The notes: a model not told the origin generated them from the sequence alone. DNA of 64,000 bases from Diabrotica undecimpunctata (GCF_040954645.1 NC_092809.1:66402141-66466140), one strand, 5' to 3'; shown: positions 24,638 through 36,998, numbered from the stretch's first letter. Numbers and translations are program-made.

Positions 24638-25975
24638 CCCTTCCTTTACCAGCGACGTTTGTATGCGGTTTGGGGAAAAGTGCCACTGTTCCAGTGACGT
24701 ATATATACGTTCTCGAGTGAAAACGTTTTTAATACCATGCCATCAAATTTTTTTTTTGCACCTCTTCCAGGCCCATTGCCGCATCTATCCGGCATTATTA
24801 CAGTGACATCAGCTCCAATCCCGTATTGGTACGTTCGAACATGCATTGTGATGAACCCACTGCCGTATTAATACGGCAGCTTCTGATACACGGCGTTTCG
24901 GCAACTGCCGGGTATGGCCGGGTTTTTGGTCTATTTTTAGCATGCGTCTTGTACCGCAAATATCACGTTAGCACGGACTACGCAATCGCAGTCTTCTGCT
25001 GTTACTGTTACAGTGCAAATGTAATGTGAAATTTCAAGAAAATATTTGATTCGAGAAAAAGAAGGCGCTCATGCGATACAGGTGGTTTGTGTGGACTAAC
25101 GCAAAAAGAATATGATGATATAATGTCATGCTTGGATTCCGATGAAGAGCCTTTTGTAGAAAGTTAAAGTGATTATGTATCGGATAGCGATGATTCAGAA
25201 AGGAGGAGAAGCTATTTATGAAAACGAAGGTGCTGATAAGGACGAAACCGAAGTTGTGGTTGCAAATACATCAAGAAATGAAAGCAAAATAGCTGTAGCG
25301 GATGATTTTAGTATACAGTAAGAATCCTGCCAATGAAATAGATTGTTTTCTTTCCTTTTTAAATCCAGGTACCGTTAATTTAATTATACATGAAACAAAT
25401 AATTTTGCTGCAGCGGAAGTTTACAAAAATAAAAAGATTACTTGGTCGCCACAGGACTAGGTTACAGGAAATAATTTTTTTACATTTATCGCTGCCCTAT
25501 TGCTCGCAACACGCCATAGAAATGCCAAACTTACAGAAAATTGGTCAACAAACGATTTGTTATATACACCCATATTTTCTAGTGTAATGTCCCGGAATCG
25601 CTTTCAGTCTATACTGAGAATGTTACACTTTGCTGAAAATGCTGATCAACCTTAAGCGGTTCTTATTACAATGTGCTAGGCGTTGTTTTGCAGGTAAAAA
25701 AACTCATTTGCTAATAATTTTACGCCATTCCAAAATCTGGTAATCAACGAAAGTTTGGTTCTATTCAAAGGACGGCTGCAGTTTAAACAGTTTATAAGAA
25801 CCAGACGCCATCGATTTAGAAGAAAATTGTTTCTTCTGTGTGACTGTGAAACGGGTTATGTATTAGACTTTATCGTTTATGTAGGTAAAAACACCGAAAT
25901 AAATCATTATGAGGATATCGGCTTCTCAGGATCTCTGGTTGCCACTCTTATGAAACCCTACTTAGACTAAGGACT
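24638..25975 (+). pseudogene. piggyBac element, left end and N-terminal half of the transposase
   Basis: TTAA (24634-24637) is followed by CCCTTCCTTTACCAGCGACG, a typical piggyBac terminus. The plus-strand coding relic starts with LTQKEYDDIMSCLDSDEEPF (~25090), an acidic N-terminus. It continues with FAAAEVYKNKKITWSP, FIAALLLATRHRNAKL, NWSTNDLLYTPIFSSV, MSRNRFQSILRMLHFAENAD (25570-25650) and the catalytic-core block VLFKGRLQFKQFI, FLLCDCETGYVLDFIVYVGK (25755-25970). Several stops and frameshifts interrupt it. The sequence then changes strand at about 26000. Confidence 0.8.
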
Positions 25976-26019
25976 TAATGACTGCGATATTTAGTATCGT
26001 GTTAAAAATTATCAGGGGA

Positions 26020-26400
26020 CAATGTCTCATTTTTCGCAAAACATCGTAGGAGGAGCACAGCTGATTGACGACGTCAACACCTTTGTGTTTTTATAATGCG
26101 TCAAAATTTCTGAATTATAATATTCAAATGTGTCTTTATCTATAGCGTCATCATCATGCAGACTTGAAACACGCAATACAGGTTTTACAATATATGTATC
26201 GCTAAAGTCAAACATACTTGATTTTGGGGACGAGATCCTTAAAGTAATTTAGGGGGCAAACCCCTTTTGTTCTTTCTAATGGTTCTTACAACAGGTAATC
26301 CAAATTCTTTTTTTAAAACATCAACTACAGGAATGCTAACGAAAAAGTTATCTAGAGTCATATATACATATAATAGGCGAGGTTTCTACAGCTGGCGTCG
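26020..26400 (-). pseudogene. piggyBac transposase C-terminal half, inverted relative to the N-terminal half
   Basis: The minus strand reads YMTLDNFFVSIPVVDVLKKE, GLPVVRTIRKNKRGLPPKLL (26400-26235), then VLRVSSLHDDDAIDKDTFEY and ILTHYKNTKV (26215-26040). These are the blocks following DNWFTS and preceding the third catalytic Asp in piggyBac. They continue the half encoded on the opposite strand just to the left, so the element was rearranged by a local inversion. The right terminus is not found. Confidence 0.7.
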
Positions 26401-26479
26401 TTTCTCGCAACCCTATTTTCAGTGTTTTTTGTTGAAGCAATCTTCAGTTTTTAAATCTCTGGCCATAGGTCATAGGTCA

Positions 26480-26545
26480 TCAAGTCATTGCATCTTCGAC
26501 ATCTTCTCTCCATGACCGTCTTGGTCTACCTCGTTTTCTTTCAGT
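26480..26545 (-). pseudogene. LINE ORF2 C-terminal scrap (RTE-like)
   Basis: Minus strand reads RKRGRPRRSWREDVEDAMT and TGA. The basic RGRP-R-SWR-V motif is the usual end of RTE-like insect LINE proteins. Only about 20 codons remain. Confidence 0.55.
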
Positions 26546-26751
26546 GGGTGGAATTCATTTTTGTATCTGTTTTGGCCATCTATTTTTAGGCATTCTCTGC
26601 AGTTGTTCATAACAGTTTGGTGTTTTGTCTTAGATAGTATCTATTGTATCTAGGTCAATCTGTATCTGTAGAGTAGGAAGTGCGAGTAAAGTTTCACAGC
26701 ACTTAGGCCACAATTGACTCATTGTGGATCCTCCTAGGGAGCTGTCACCCT

Positions 26752-28690
26752 TAGCTCATTGTCCATCCTGCCATTTCTAGGAAGGTGGACAAGTCACCAG
26801 GAGACATCTCTCTTATGTGGGCAGGTATGGGCCAGGACTGGCCGAACGCGTACTCTCGTATTAACTCCGGTCATTCACATAGGACATGCTCTACAGTTTC
26901 GTCTTCTCGTTCACACTTCCTACATAGAGGTGTGTCTGCTAGCTCCAGTGTGTGGAGGTATTTGCTTAGTTGACAATGACCAGTTAAAAAACCAACTGTC
27001 AAACGTAGGTTTTTCCTGGTCATTCCCAACTAGTTCTTTGATGTTGACGCTTCAAGGTTACTTAGTGTTACCCTGGCAAATTTACGTCCCTGCCCTTCTT
27101 CCCATCTTTTTACGGTTTGCGTATGGGAGTGACATTTGACAATTTCCGCGATTGTTGTAGTTGACCAACCAAAAAGATCCCCAGGTCCTAAGAGTCTTAG
27201 GCCTGCCACCTTCCTAGATAATTGGTCAGCAATGCGGTTGCCTTTATTCCTATTGTATCCTTTAACCCACCTCAGGATGATGGTATTACCATCCGAAGCT
27301 TGAGTTAGTGACTCGTGACACTCCATTACTAACCCTGATGTGACACGTGGTCTATTTAAGGTTAGTAGCGCTTGTCTGCTATCTGTGCAGATCATTATAG
27401 TTTTCGCTGCTATACCTTTTTGGGTTTTCCCTTTTGCGGCTATAGAGATACCAGTCAGTTCTGTCTGAACTACGCTAGCATTTTTGCCCATACCCCACTT
27501 TATTCTCAGGTTCAGTGATCTGGAGTATATCACGAATCATAAGCCTTCTTTCATTTTGGAGCAATCGGTGTCTATGAAATAGGCATTTGCCATGTTTGTC
27601 TCCCTATACTGTCTTGTTTCGATTTTGTAGGGTTTGTTAAAGACAAACTTTGGTTCAATTGAGTCGCAGCCTGTCTGTAGCAGTGGTAGCGCATCCAGCT
27701 CTTCCCGCCAGAAATGAGTTCTTAATTGTCCCATTCCTACATCAAGGTTTGCACCAGCTGAGCGCAGTCGCATAATTGTCACTAGCGCCACCTCTTTGAC
27801 ATATATATCTAGAGGCGTGATGCCAATGATCAACTTCATTGCAGCAGTTGGTGTTGGTTTCATGGCACCTGTTATATTTATGCAAGCCATTTGCTGAATA
27901 TTCTTCAGTTTGTTAATCGCTGTTGCCTGTAGCACTTTTGGTATCCAAGCAATAGCTCCGTAAGTTAGCATTGGCCTAATGACAACAGTGTAGACCCAGG
28001 CGATCACCCTGGGCGTAAGGCCCGAGGTGCGTCCGACCGTTCGTTGACACTGCTCATAGGCAATATATGCTATTTTAGCTCTACCATCTAAGTGTGAGTT
28101 CCATGTTAACTTCCTGTCAAGGGTAATACCAAGGTGCTTCACCTCATCAGAAAAATTTAGACTGTAGTTTAGAATCCTTGGGGGTATTAAGCCCTTCTTC
28201 TTTCTTTCCTGGTAAAGAGCACCATCTCTCTTGTCTTAGCATTTATAGATAGTAAGTGTTCCTTGCACCATCTTACTATTAGTCGGAGAGCAACTTGTGA
28301 CCTCTCACATAGTGTGTTCTCAAACTTACCGCTTTGCAGGACAGCAATATCGTCTGCATAGGCTATCGTGTAGAAACCGTTGCTGCTGAGTTGGTCAACC
28401 AGGGTATCTAGAACTATGTTTCAGAGTAGTGGTGATAGAACCCCTCCCTGTGGACACCCCCTTGTAACCATGCCTCTAACAGAAACGTCTTCTGCTAACG
28501 TCCGTAGCACTCTTTCTGGGTCATCAGAGGGGATAATAGCATCCTCCGGGATCCATAGAGAGGCTTTGGTTAGTTTTTGTGAGCTTATCCTGACTGACAA
28601 CAGCCAGTAATGATTCCTCCTACGGTTTGAGATCAGCTGTAGCCTTTTCCAGCCATGCAAGGACCTCATCCGCATCGTCATCAAAGACTA
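26752..28690 (-). pseudogene. I-group LINE ORF2: reverse transcriptase, RNase H and zinc knuckle
   Basis: From 28684 down: MVTRGCPQGGVLSPLL (RT motif B), an in-frame TGA where Trp is usual, then FYTIAYADDIAVLQSGK (catalytic YADD, ~28365), WCKEHLLSINAKTREMVLF, a stop, KHLGITLDRKLTWNSHLDGR (28142), and AWVYTVVIRPMLTYGAIAW. RNase H begins at YFIDTDCSKMKEG (27580), continues ICTDSRQALLTL, and WVKGYNRNKGNRIADQLSRK (27270). The tail GHCQLSKYLHTLELADTPLC with CRKCE and EHVLCE is a C2HC-like knuckle, ending in TAA at 26752. RNase H after RT places it in the I/R1/LOA group. At least four stops and one frame break make it dead; the endonuclease is absent. Confidence 0.8.
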
Positions 28691-28845
28691 CTCTGATGAT
28701 CTCACCCCAGTGAGTGTGTCTAGGTCACTTTCCATTTCTCTTCTAACGTCTAAGTTCCTTCCACATCAAGTCTAGTGTGCCAGCAACATCGTCTTTATAA
28801 GTCTGTTTTTATGGCCTGAATTTTTTATTTGTTTTTCTGATTGAT

Positions 28846-29160
28846 TTGCCAAAGTTCGGTGCCGCACAACCCAATACTTTCTGTTATTCTCCCAATACTC
28901 CCAAGTATTTGAAGGTTTCAGTTGATTTTATAGTTTCGATTTCAATTTGTTGGCTTTTTGGTTGTTCTCATGTAAATAAATACTCGGTTTTTTGCATATT
29001 AACTGTAAGGCCTCACTTGGTGTACTCCTCCTCCAGTTTTCTAAGCATGTAGTCCATACCAGTCTCGTCTTCATGGTTTGGTTGTCAGCAAAGTGTATCA
29101 ATACAATCTCTCGTCTATGATTGGAATACCCATATTGCAGCAGAGCATACAAATGCTCTG
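28846..29160 (-). pseudogene. RTE-type reverse transcriptase fragment
   Basis: Around 29100 the minus strand reads LIHFADNQ, equivalent to the FADDQ catalytic block. In a neighbouring phase it reads EEYTK, GLTVNMQKTEYL and NNQKANKLEIETIKSTETFK, with YLGS-like codons near 28890. These blocks follow the RT active site in RTE-like LINEs. D-to-N at the active site and a frameshift indicate decay. Confidence 0.6.
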
Positions 29161-29169
29161 CATAGATGT

Positions 29170-29542
29170 TTACTTAAGGTTTGTCTAAAAAATACTTTCA
29201 GCTAATGATGCTAATGTTTTTCTTCATCAAAAATTATTCTTAATTACATCTAGGTAATGTGATTATTTTTTTGTTGTTTTTATTTTGCTTTCTCAGGGAT
29301 AAAACGGTATCTCTCAGTATATATATTATTGTGATATTTAAAGTCTTGGTGCGCCAAGCAATAATTAGCTAATTAATTTTTTGATTAATTCAAATTATTT
29401 AAATGATATGATTATGACTCTATCACAATTTTTAATTCTTTTATCTCAGGGTTAAATTCGTGCTTCAATATCTATGCTATTACATGTGAAAGGTAAGGTC
29501 CAAAGAATACCGGAATAATAAAAAACACATATGATCTAACAC
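29170..29542. other. AT-rich spacer
   Basis: No coding frame and no clear repeat; left flank of the inverted-repeat transposon. Confidence 0.5.
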
Positions 29543-31847
29543 TATATGAAGCGTGCATTTCCATAACGTTGTAAGTGCCAATATGCCTCATTTGGTTTTT
29601 TTAAGTTAAATGAGTTGCAAGTGCCATGTTCCATCGCCTAAAATTTATTTCATGTCGATATGGCTAGCGACGGCGTGAAAAGTGGGGATAAAGTAGCGGT
29701 GCAAGTCATAACGTTGTAAGTATCGTAGTGCAATTCTGTTAAATGTAGAGTGGCGCACCAGTTACTAAATTATTTTTTTTTTGACGTGTTGGGTTGGGTT
29801 TAAACATAAGTATTTGGAACGAATATGGATGAAACTACAGAAAAACGGTCCAAAAAGAAAAGAAGAGTTAAAATCAATAAAAAGACCGTTACAAAGAAAA
29901 TGCCACCAGCTGATGTAAGCATGGTTTAAAGAGATACCTATCTACATAGACGTTAAAACATAAATAATTATTTTTTGTTTAAATCTATCTAAATAATCAA
30001 AAATTGTTTTAGGTAAAATGCAAGTGTCCACTAGCATGTAGATCCATAAGACTGGAATACCTTGTTGAGTTGTACAATCATTTCTATGAAATGGCTGATT
30101 ATAGTAAGCAGCAAAGTTACCTACAAAGGTTTATTCATCCCCAATTAATCAAAAGGAGACGTCATGGTCAGTACGAACATCCCAGTGAAAGTAGGAGAAA
30201 GCACTCTTTCACCTACCATTTACTTTTGCCTGGAGGATCTGAAATAAGGGTTTGCCTCAAAACATTTTGTAGTACGTTTGCCGTAACTCCAAGAAGAGTG
30301 CAACTTTTGGGAGAAAAAATTCTTGATGGTAAAATGGATATGTCAGAAAAACGAAGAGGGGCTCGACAAAATATTTTCAAGACTGTCTGGACTAACAAGA
30401 TTATAGAGCATATCGAAAGTTTTCCAAAAATTGAGAGCCACTACGCAAGGGCGAAAACCCCGGATAAGCTCTTCTTGTCACCGGATTTAAACGTAAGTAG
30501 AATGTACCGTGCATTTTTAGAGAAATATTGTGCGGATTATCAGCCGCCTAACAAACCACCAGTGACTAGACAATGGTATAATGAAATTTTTATATCAAAA
30601 TTTAACTTATCTTTTGCAAGGCCTAAAGTAGATACATGCTCCACATGTGATAGTTTGGCTGTTCAAATAAAATCAGGAGCTTTACCATCGGAGAGCAGAG
30701 GCTGCTACAAAAGCAATGTCAACTGAGACCAAAAATGCATGTACAAGTAATTTGCTATGTTCTTTCCTTCGATATGCAGCAGCAAATGTACATTCCCCAA
30801 TTAACTCACTCCGAAATGTACTATTCACAATAGCTTGCAGTGTGTAACTTAGGAATTTACGATTCCATCACAGGAAAGGGATTCATGTGTTTATGGACTG
30901 AGGACTTTGGGGGAAGGGGTGCCTTGGAAATTAGCTCCTGTTTATATACTTACCTTACTAAGGAAATTGGCAATCACGGAAAGAAAAAGCTTATTTTGTG
31001 GTTGGATAATTGTGGGGGTCAAAATAAAAATCAGTTCATGATCGCCATGTATTTGACCATACTAGCAAATAACGTTTTTGAGGAAATTATTCATAAATTT
31101 CCTGTAAAAGGACACACTTTCCTTAATTGCGACAGAGATTTCGCAATCATAGAAAAACGTAAAAAAGTGTGTAAGGCTTATACATTGATGAATGTTGTTA
31201 ACATCATTACTAGTGCGGCCCAGAAAAATCCATTCTCGTGCATGGTGGTTAAGGACTTTTATGATTTCAAAACCGTTGCCTGTGATAAACTGAACACAAA
31301 GAAGTTAGGAATTTCAACAGCTACGCAGCTTCGTCTTACAAGAGAGAAATTTGGTACGGTGATGGTGGCTAAAGGACATAGTGAGCTCGCTGAATGGAGT
31401 GAGACCAATGTACTCAAATCTGGAGTTACATTAGAAGACTTTAAAATCATAGACCTTCAAAAAACTAGAACTCACTTTGGTATCCCAGAGAAAAAAAGAA
31501 CAGATATTGAAAAAATGCTCCCTTATCTTCAGGATGATGCCAAGAAGTATTTTAAAGAAAAATTAGGTCAACCAGGGCAAGTTTCTACTGTAGGAAACAA
31601 CGGTTAAAAATCTGGCACTTAAAACGTTTTGACCTTAGACAGATTTTTGAATTTTTTTTTTTTAAGTAAGCTTTGTTTATTGTTCCTTTGCGGTATGTTT
31701 GTATTATATAATACCTTTATATATAATCCTTTTTCAGTATGTTACATTATAAGAAATAAACATGTTCGATAAAAAACTGTTTTTTACTCCTCCTGAAAAA
31801 TTTATAATTTGGCACTTACTACGTTATGGAAATGCACGCTTCATATA
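29543..31847 (+). mobile_element. Inverted-repeat DNA transposon of uncertain superfamily
   Basis: TATATGAAGCGTGCATTTCC at 29543 is mirrored by GGAAATGCACGCTTCATATA ending at 31847. The inverted repeat continues to AAGTGCCA, about 38 bp with one mismatch. If TATA is taken as a 4-bp target duplication the repeat itself starts TGAAGCGTGC; a TA duplication is equally compatible. ATAACGTTGTAAGT recurs at 29571 and 29708, so there are subterminal repeats. One spliced gene fills the interior on the plus strand. Confidence 0.8.
29825..31607 (+). pseudogene. Transposase-like protein (DDE-like, possibly DUF7869/Sola-type), one intron
   Basis: Exon 1 (29825-29914, 30 codons) is lysine-rich: MDETTEKRSKKKRRVKINKK. 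An intron with GTAAGC...TTTTAG borders (29915-30012) follows, and the reading phase is kept into KCKCPLACRSIRLEYLVELY. Exon 2 continues with HPQLIKRRRHGQYEHP, TYHLLLPGGSEIRVCLKTF, FARPKVDTCSTCDSL (C-rich), then YVLSFDMQQQMYIPQL, TEDFGGRGALEI, ILWLDNCGGQNKNQFMIAMY and HKFPVKGHTFLNCDRDFAII. The Asp residues in FDMQQ, WLDNCGGQ and NCDRDF are candidate catalytic acids. Similar DNCGGQNKN proteins occur widely as uncharacterised insect ORFs. Frameshifts near 30690-30720 and a TAG at ~30833 break the frame. Being enclosed by inverted repeats, it is most likely the element's transposase. Confidence 0.65.
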
Positions 31848-32624
31848 TTGAAATAAAAATAATGAAATAATTCACACTCAAAAGTTTTCAATAAACAAAT
31901 CTCATATAATGATTCTCAAAATTTTGTTCTACGTACGTGAACAATCAAAATTAATGGTACAAACAATATTAACTGAAATCTCAAAATCCCAAACTATTCT
32001 AACTCTCCTAATCAAAATATTTATATCCTTTCTAAATTAAGTGTAAAAATTGTGTTATCAATAAAAGAAAAAAACTGCAGAAAACAAAAATATCTCTCTC
32101 TGATGATGAGTGGTCCAAATCCTTGTTCCTTGTAGACTATATTATCTCCTCTCAACCGCTCCCTATGTAATCAGCAATCTTACAACAGATTGTTGCAAGT
32201 ATATCGTCCTTAATGATCTCCTTCAAAAGCACAAATCATTCAAATTATGATAGCCTTTCTCCTCTCGATAAACTGAATCTCTCGTTGGCCCGAGTGAAAA
32301 ATAACTCTTGGAATATCTTCTCTTTACGATAAACTGAATCTCTCGTTGGCATGAACAGTGACTCTTGGAATATAAGTAGAAAAATATGACTTACAATATT
32401 TTGCTGCTTCAGCTTCTGTCAGATACACTAACTCCACAAAAACTCACTAACATTCAACACTACTGCTTGCTACTTCTCGGGAACCACCAGAGAACAATCA
32501 CTGTTCGTCTTACAGACTTGGAAAACCAACTGATTATCTTTTTTCTCTCCTAAATCTAGCCAAACTCTCACTCCTACATACCTATCCCACCTTTTTCAAT
32601 CTCCGCCAATCAAAACTCGTCACA
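31848..32624 (-). repeat. LTR (probably partial) of a third gypsy element
   Basis: On the minus strand it starts TGTGACGAGTTTTGATTGGC after a polypurine-like AAAAAATGGGGGAAT (32625-32640). A TATA-like GGATATAAATATT lies near 32020. A 61-bp direct duplication (CGATAAACTGAATCTCTCG at 32266 and 32327) lies inside. The distal end runs into the inverted-repeat transposon without a clear CA, so it may be truncated there. Confidence 0.5.
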
Positions 32625-32682
32625 ATTCCCCCATTTTTTCATTTCGATAACAAACAAATTTTTACCTATAATTATAAATTTC

Positions 32683-32817
32683 CTAAAACTTATTTACAAA
32701 TAATATTTTTCTATAATTCTTAAAAACTAACAAAAACCTCTTTCTAAAATCCCTTCTATTGTCTTTAATCACTGCATTTAATGTATTTGGAAAACCCGGT
32801 TCAATTGTCTTTGGATT
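32683..32817 (-). pseudogene. Pol C-terminal scrap of the third gypsy element
   Basis: The minus strand reads KTIEPGFPNTLNAVIKDNRR and DFRKRFLLVFKNYRKI, ending in TAG at 32683, just inside the polypurine tract and LTR. Position and basic character fit the end of an integrase. Only 45 codons, preceded by a stop. Confidence 0.4.
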
Positions 32818-32869
32818 TCACTTAAAATTATGCGGGTCACTCAAGTATAACAAAGAAATAATTTATGTA

Positions 32870-33387
<518 letters not shown>

Positions 33388-33389
<2 letters not shown>

Positions 33390-34370
33390 ACATATATACA
33401 TAAATTTTTTAAAACATTTTTCGGAGATGGCTCTTACGGCATATTATTCGATAGTATTTACATTGTTCATATTTTTTACATTTTTTGCAAAAGAATACGA
33501 TTAATTATTTTTTTGTAAATCGTTTAAATGACAAATAGTACAGAGACTACTTTTTAAAATAGCTAGATAGCTAAAGTGGTGATTATTTTGAGAAACCTGC
33601 TAATATTATCTGATTAATTCCAATTTTTGCTGACAAAATTAAAAAATGGCAACATATAAAATATAACAAGCAACATCATTTTATGCGCTTAGCGCAAGTC
33701 TTACAACCAATAAATGTAGAATGGCATAGTGCTTTGATATAAAAATATGTATAAATAACGTGTTTAATCTCCAACAGTTTCTCTGTTTTCCTTCGAACAC
33801 ATATATTTACATAGGCAGTTTAAAAAAAACTTCAAACGATCATTATTAGCCAACCAAATGGAAACTGTCTGTTTCATATACTACGCTGAAACCGCATTCG
33901 GTCCTATTCTTGCCCAGAGACCCAGATTTATATCGAGACCGATCCTGATCACGTTTTCCGTTGGTTTGGAGCCAGTGTCAGGATCCGTTGAGGCGGAATC
34001 GCCCTCCATGTACGTCGATTCAGGTGTGCGCGCTGTGTGGACTCAACACGGGGTTTTGCAAACTTAACCAACTGTGCACGAATCACGAACAACACCGTAA
34101 ACACGAGATATAACCTATTAATTTTGTTTGTCGATATGTAAGGAGTGGTGGGTTTAAAAGGGTTTCATTTGAGGGGGGCGGTAGTGGCGGGAGCGAATAT
34201 TGCTGGTCTGTAATGTGCATATTGCGGATGTATCAATATTTTGAAAGAGGTTGAAACGTACGGGGCAGATCTGTCCCAAGAATCCAAACAATATATCTCC
34301 TTTTTTGACAAAATTCTATTATTTATTATTAACACAGTTCTATTAAAACGTCATTTGGTTAAAAAATATA
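33388..34370. other. Non-repetitive sequence with a GC-rich island
   Basis: 33400-33850 is AT-rich. 33890-34200 is distinctly richer in G+C than the rest of the window, with CCCGTGTTGAGTCCACAC and GGGGGGCGGTAGTGGCGGG. This is the one place that might be single-copy host sequence; see the candidate exon at 33881-34009. Confidence 0.4.
33881..34009 (-). CDS. Possible host 5' exon or small ORF (42 codons), unrecognised
   Basis: A minus-strand ATG frame reads MEGDSASTDPDTGSKPTENV followed by a mixed hydrophobic stretch ending in SAYAG-unrelated codons GPNAVSA and TAG. I do not recognise it. The codons are GC-rich and composition is balanced, unlike the AT-biased chance frames elsewhere. The upstream minus-strand DNA (34010-34200) looks like a 5' leader. 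An overlapping plus-strand frame of 69 codons (33858-34067) competes with it, so this may be chance. Confidence 0.2.
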   Translation of the reverse strand: MEGDSASTDPDTGSKPTENVIRIGLDINLGLWARIGPNAVSA

Positions 34371-34572
34371 TACACTGCGCTCCAAAATTAACGCATAATT
34401 TTAAAAACCCTGGTAAATTAAATAATTTTATTGTTTCTATTTTTGTGCTAATATATTATTGTTACTCCCGGTATATTGTAAAATTTATCGAAAGAACGAT
34501 AAATTTTAGAATGAAGTGCTTCATTTTATTTCTAATTTAGTTGGGTTGAATTACGTTGTGCTGAACGTTTAA

Positions 34573-36960
34573 CCCTTAACTACCATGGCCAAAAATAGTA
34601 ACATTTATAGCATGGCAGGGCCAAATTTGACCCCCCATTGTTTTTTGTATCAAAAAATATTCTTTTTTTAACTTGTTTTATTTTAAATTATTTTGTTTAC
34701 AGCTACTTTTACATTTATATAAAAATAAACGAATTTGGTTAATTAGATATAACTTTATTTAAAAAAAAACTTTTGTATTCAGTGAAATTAACATAGCTAT
34801 GCACTTTCTCGAATTATAAGAAAAATATTAACAATGTTCAGTTTTTTTTATATCCAATGGTGAAATCTAGGTATCATAGCTTCTACCTAAAATAAAAAAA
34901 ATCGATTTAGATTTCGTATCTCAAAAATGACAATTTTCAACACAGCTTATGCATAACGTCTGATTGCGGGAATGATTTTTGCAAATAAAATCTCGACATT
35001 TATTGCACGATGAGCTTTCTTTCTTTTGGTTTTTGGAATATGGACATATTTTACAACTTTCCCTCGTTTTTCGTCGTTGTGGCTCTGGATTTGCGCCAGG
35101 CATCGGTTCCTGAAGTCCGGAAACTTTAAAAATGGCACTACGAATTTCTCTTGGTAAACAAGTTTGCTGAGCTCTACGAGTTAAATGGGCCTTAATAAGT
35201 TCTTGACCTAAAGTTGTTAGAAACAATCTTCTTTCCATTATTTGATTTTGCTGAACTCCAATAAAAATTACGTTAGCATTTAATCCTGCAATGTCCAAAA
35301 TGCAAAACCATATTACTTGAGGCCATCTACGAGTTCTTCTGCCAGTTTTATTGCATGCACATTTCTTATCCAATGAATCCACCCCACCTTTTGTCTCGTA
35401 AAAATTTATAATCTCTGGTTTTCCATTAACCATTGTATTGGAATGATGCATAGTTGACACTAACAACACTGCACGATTTTTCTTAGGAACAAAAGATACA
35501 AGGCTCTCGCTTCCTGTAAAACCAAATAAGGCAGAATTAGGTGGACTGTTTTTTTGGGGTTGAAATTCAGCAGGAACATCTCTTTTATTTCTTTTTAGAG
35601 TTCCAACATATGAAATTTTATGGCTTCTCAGTTATTTTATGAGCTCAATGGACGAAAACCAATTATCTGCTGTTATGTTTCTATTTGTACCAGAAATTGG
35701 TGGAATAAGTGTCAAAACATCTAGAGTGGGGATGGATAACTTTTTTGGATTTGTTCTGCGTGTATCTTTTCCAGTATATATAAAACCATTTAGCAAATAA
35801 TGTGTCTTAGAGTCTACTAAACACTGCATTTTCAGACCGTATTTGTCTGGCTTATTTTTGAGATACATCCTGAATTGGCACCTTCCTCTAAATGCAATAA
35901 GCATTTCATCTATTGTGAGATATTCACCACAGCTATAATTGGACTGGCAATTAATTATAAACATATTAAAAATATTGGATATAGCTGTCAGTTTATCTCC
36001 GTGCGCAATACGTTCTTGTCTGGTAGCTGGGTCGTCAAAACAAAGGCTTCCAAGCAAAAACTAAAATCGGTTTAGTGACATGGTTTCTCGAAATATATCA
36101 CGGCCAGTACCATTTGTAGCAAATAAAGACCTTAAATCTTCATTATTGGATTTAAATACCCCAGCTAAATATAATAAGCCTAAGAAGGGCTTTAATTCAA
36201 TTATGTCAAGATGATTGGTATATTGACACGATAAATTATGTAAATTATATTTAGAAGCCATATTAGTTATTCGTTCATTGGTTTTCTCAAGAATTTCTTG
36301 CAATATATCGTGGCTAATAATACATTCCCAAGCATCAACTGGTTTCTCTGGCTTACTAGCTCGAGCTTTTCCAATAACACCAGGTAAATGACTAATTAAA
36401 TTATGCTTACGTGTACGAGAAAAGGTGGGAGAAGTTTTAGACCACTTGTACCTATTTTTGCCATAAAACACATCCCTTGAGTCAGCTATATCACTTTCTT
36501 CACCCGAATATTCACTACCAGTTTCGGAATTATTAATTTGCCAATTTTTTTCGTCATCATCGTCCCATTCCTCTTCACTATCTGTTTCGTGATCACTGTG
36601 TTCACTAGCCTGGTCTAAAAACTCACTGTCACTATCTAGTCCATTGTCCATAATTTTTTGTCCCTCCTCTTCAAGTTCTTTCTGTGTCAGAGGACGTTTA
36701 TTGCGACTACACCCCGCCATTTCAAAATACTCGTTAATTGCACTAGAAACACTTATACCATAAGCGGTTCAAAATTGACCCTATGCATGCCTAACTCTGC
36801 AGTAGTAACAGATAGACTAACGGAATTTTCGTAGATTGATAAATCACCTACCGATCGAAGATTAGCAGAAAGCGCGCAATGCTCAATCTATGTTTCGGTA
36901 GCGAAACTTAGCAATAAAAACGCGGGGGGTCAATTTTGACCCCACCATGGTACTTAAGGG
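34573..36960 (-). mobile_element. piggyBac transposon inserted in the Tc1 element
   Basis: TTAA at 34569-34572 and 36961-36964 bound the element. The ends are CCCTTAACTACCATGG and, inverted, CCATGGTACTTAAGGG, 16 bp with one mismatch. The length, 2388 bp, is normal for piggyBac. Inverted GGTCAAATTTGACC-like words lie just inside both ends (34620 and 36930). Confidence 0.92.
34921..36720 (-). pseudogene. piggyBac transposase, full length with two in-frame stops
   Basis: One 600-codon minus-strand frame from ATG 36720 to the stop at 34921, broken only by TAG at 36061-36063 and TAA at 35632-35634. The N-terminus is acidic (SDHETDSEEEWDDDDEKN). The catalytic core follows: LTIDEMLIAFRGRCQF (first Asp), ITADNWFSSIELI (second Asp) and ETKGGVDSLDKKCA (third Asp) are all kept. 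The C-terminal cysteine-rich domain has CKICPYSKNQ, CNKCRDFICKNH and CISCVENC, used for binding the element ends. The stops are single-base changes, so the copy died recently. Stop at 36061 replaces a codon in the NRF-FLLG stretch. Confidence 0.92.
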
Positions 36961-36998
36961 TTAAAGGAGTTTTTCAAGTTTATTAAGTGTGTTTTTTA

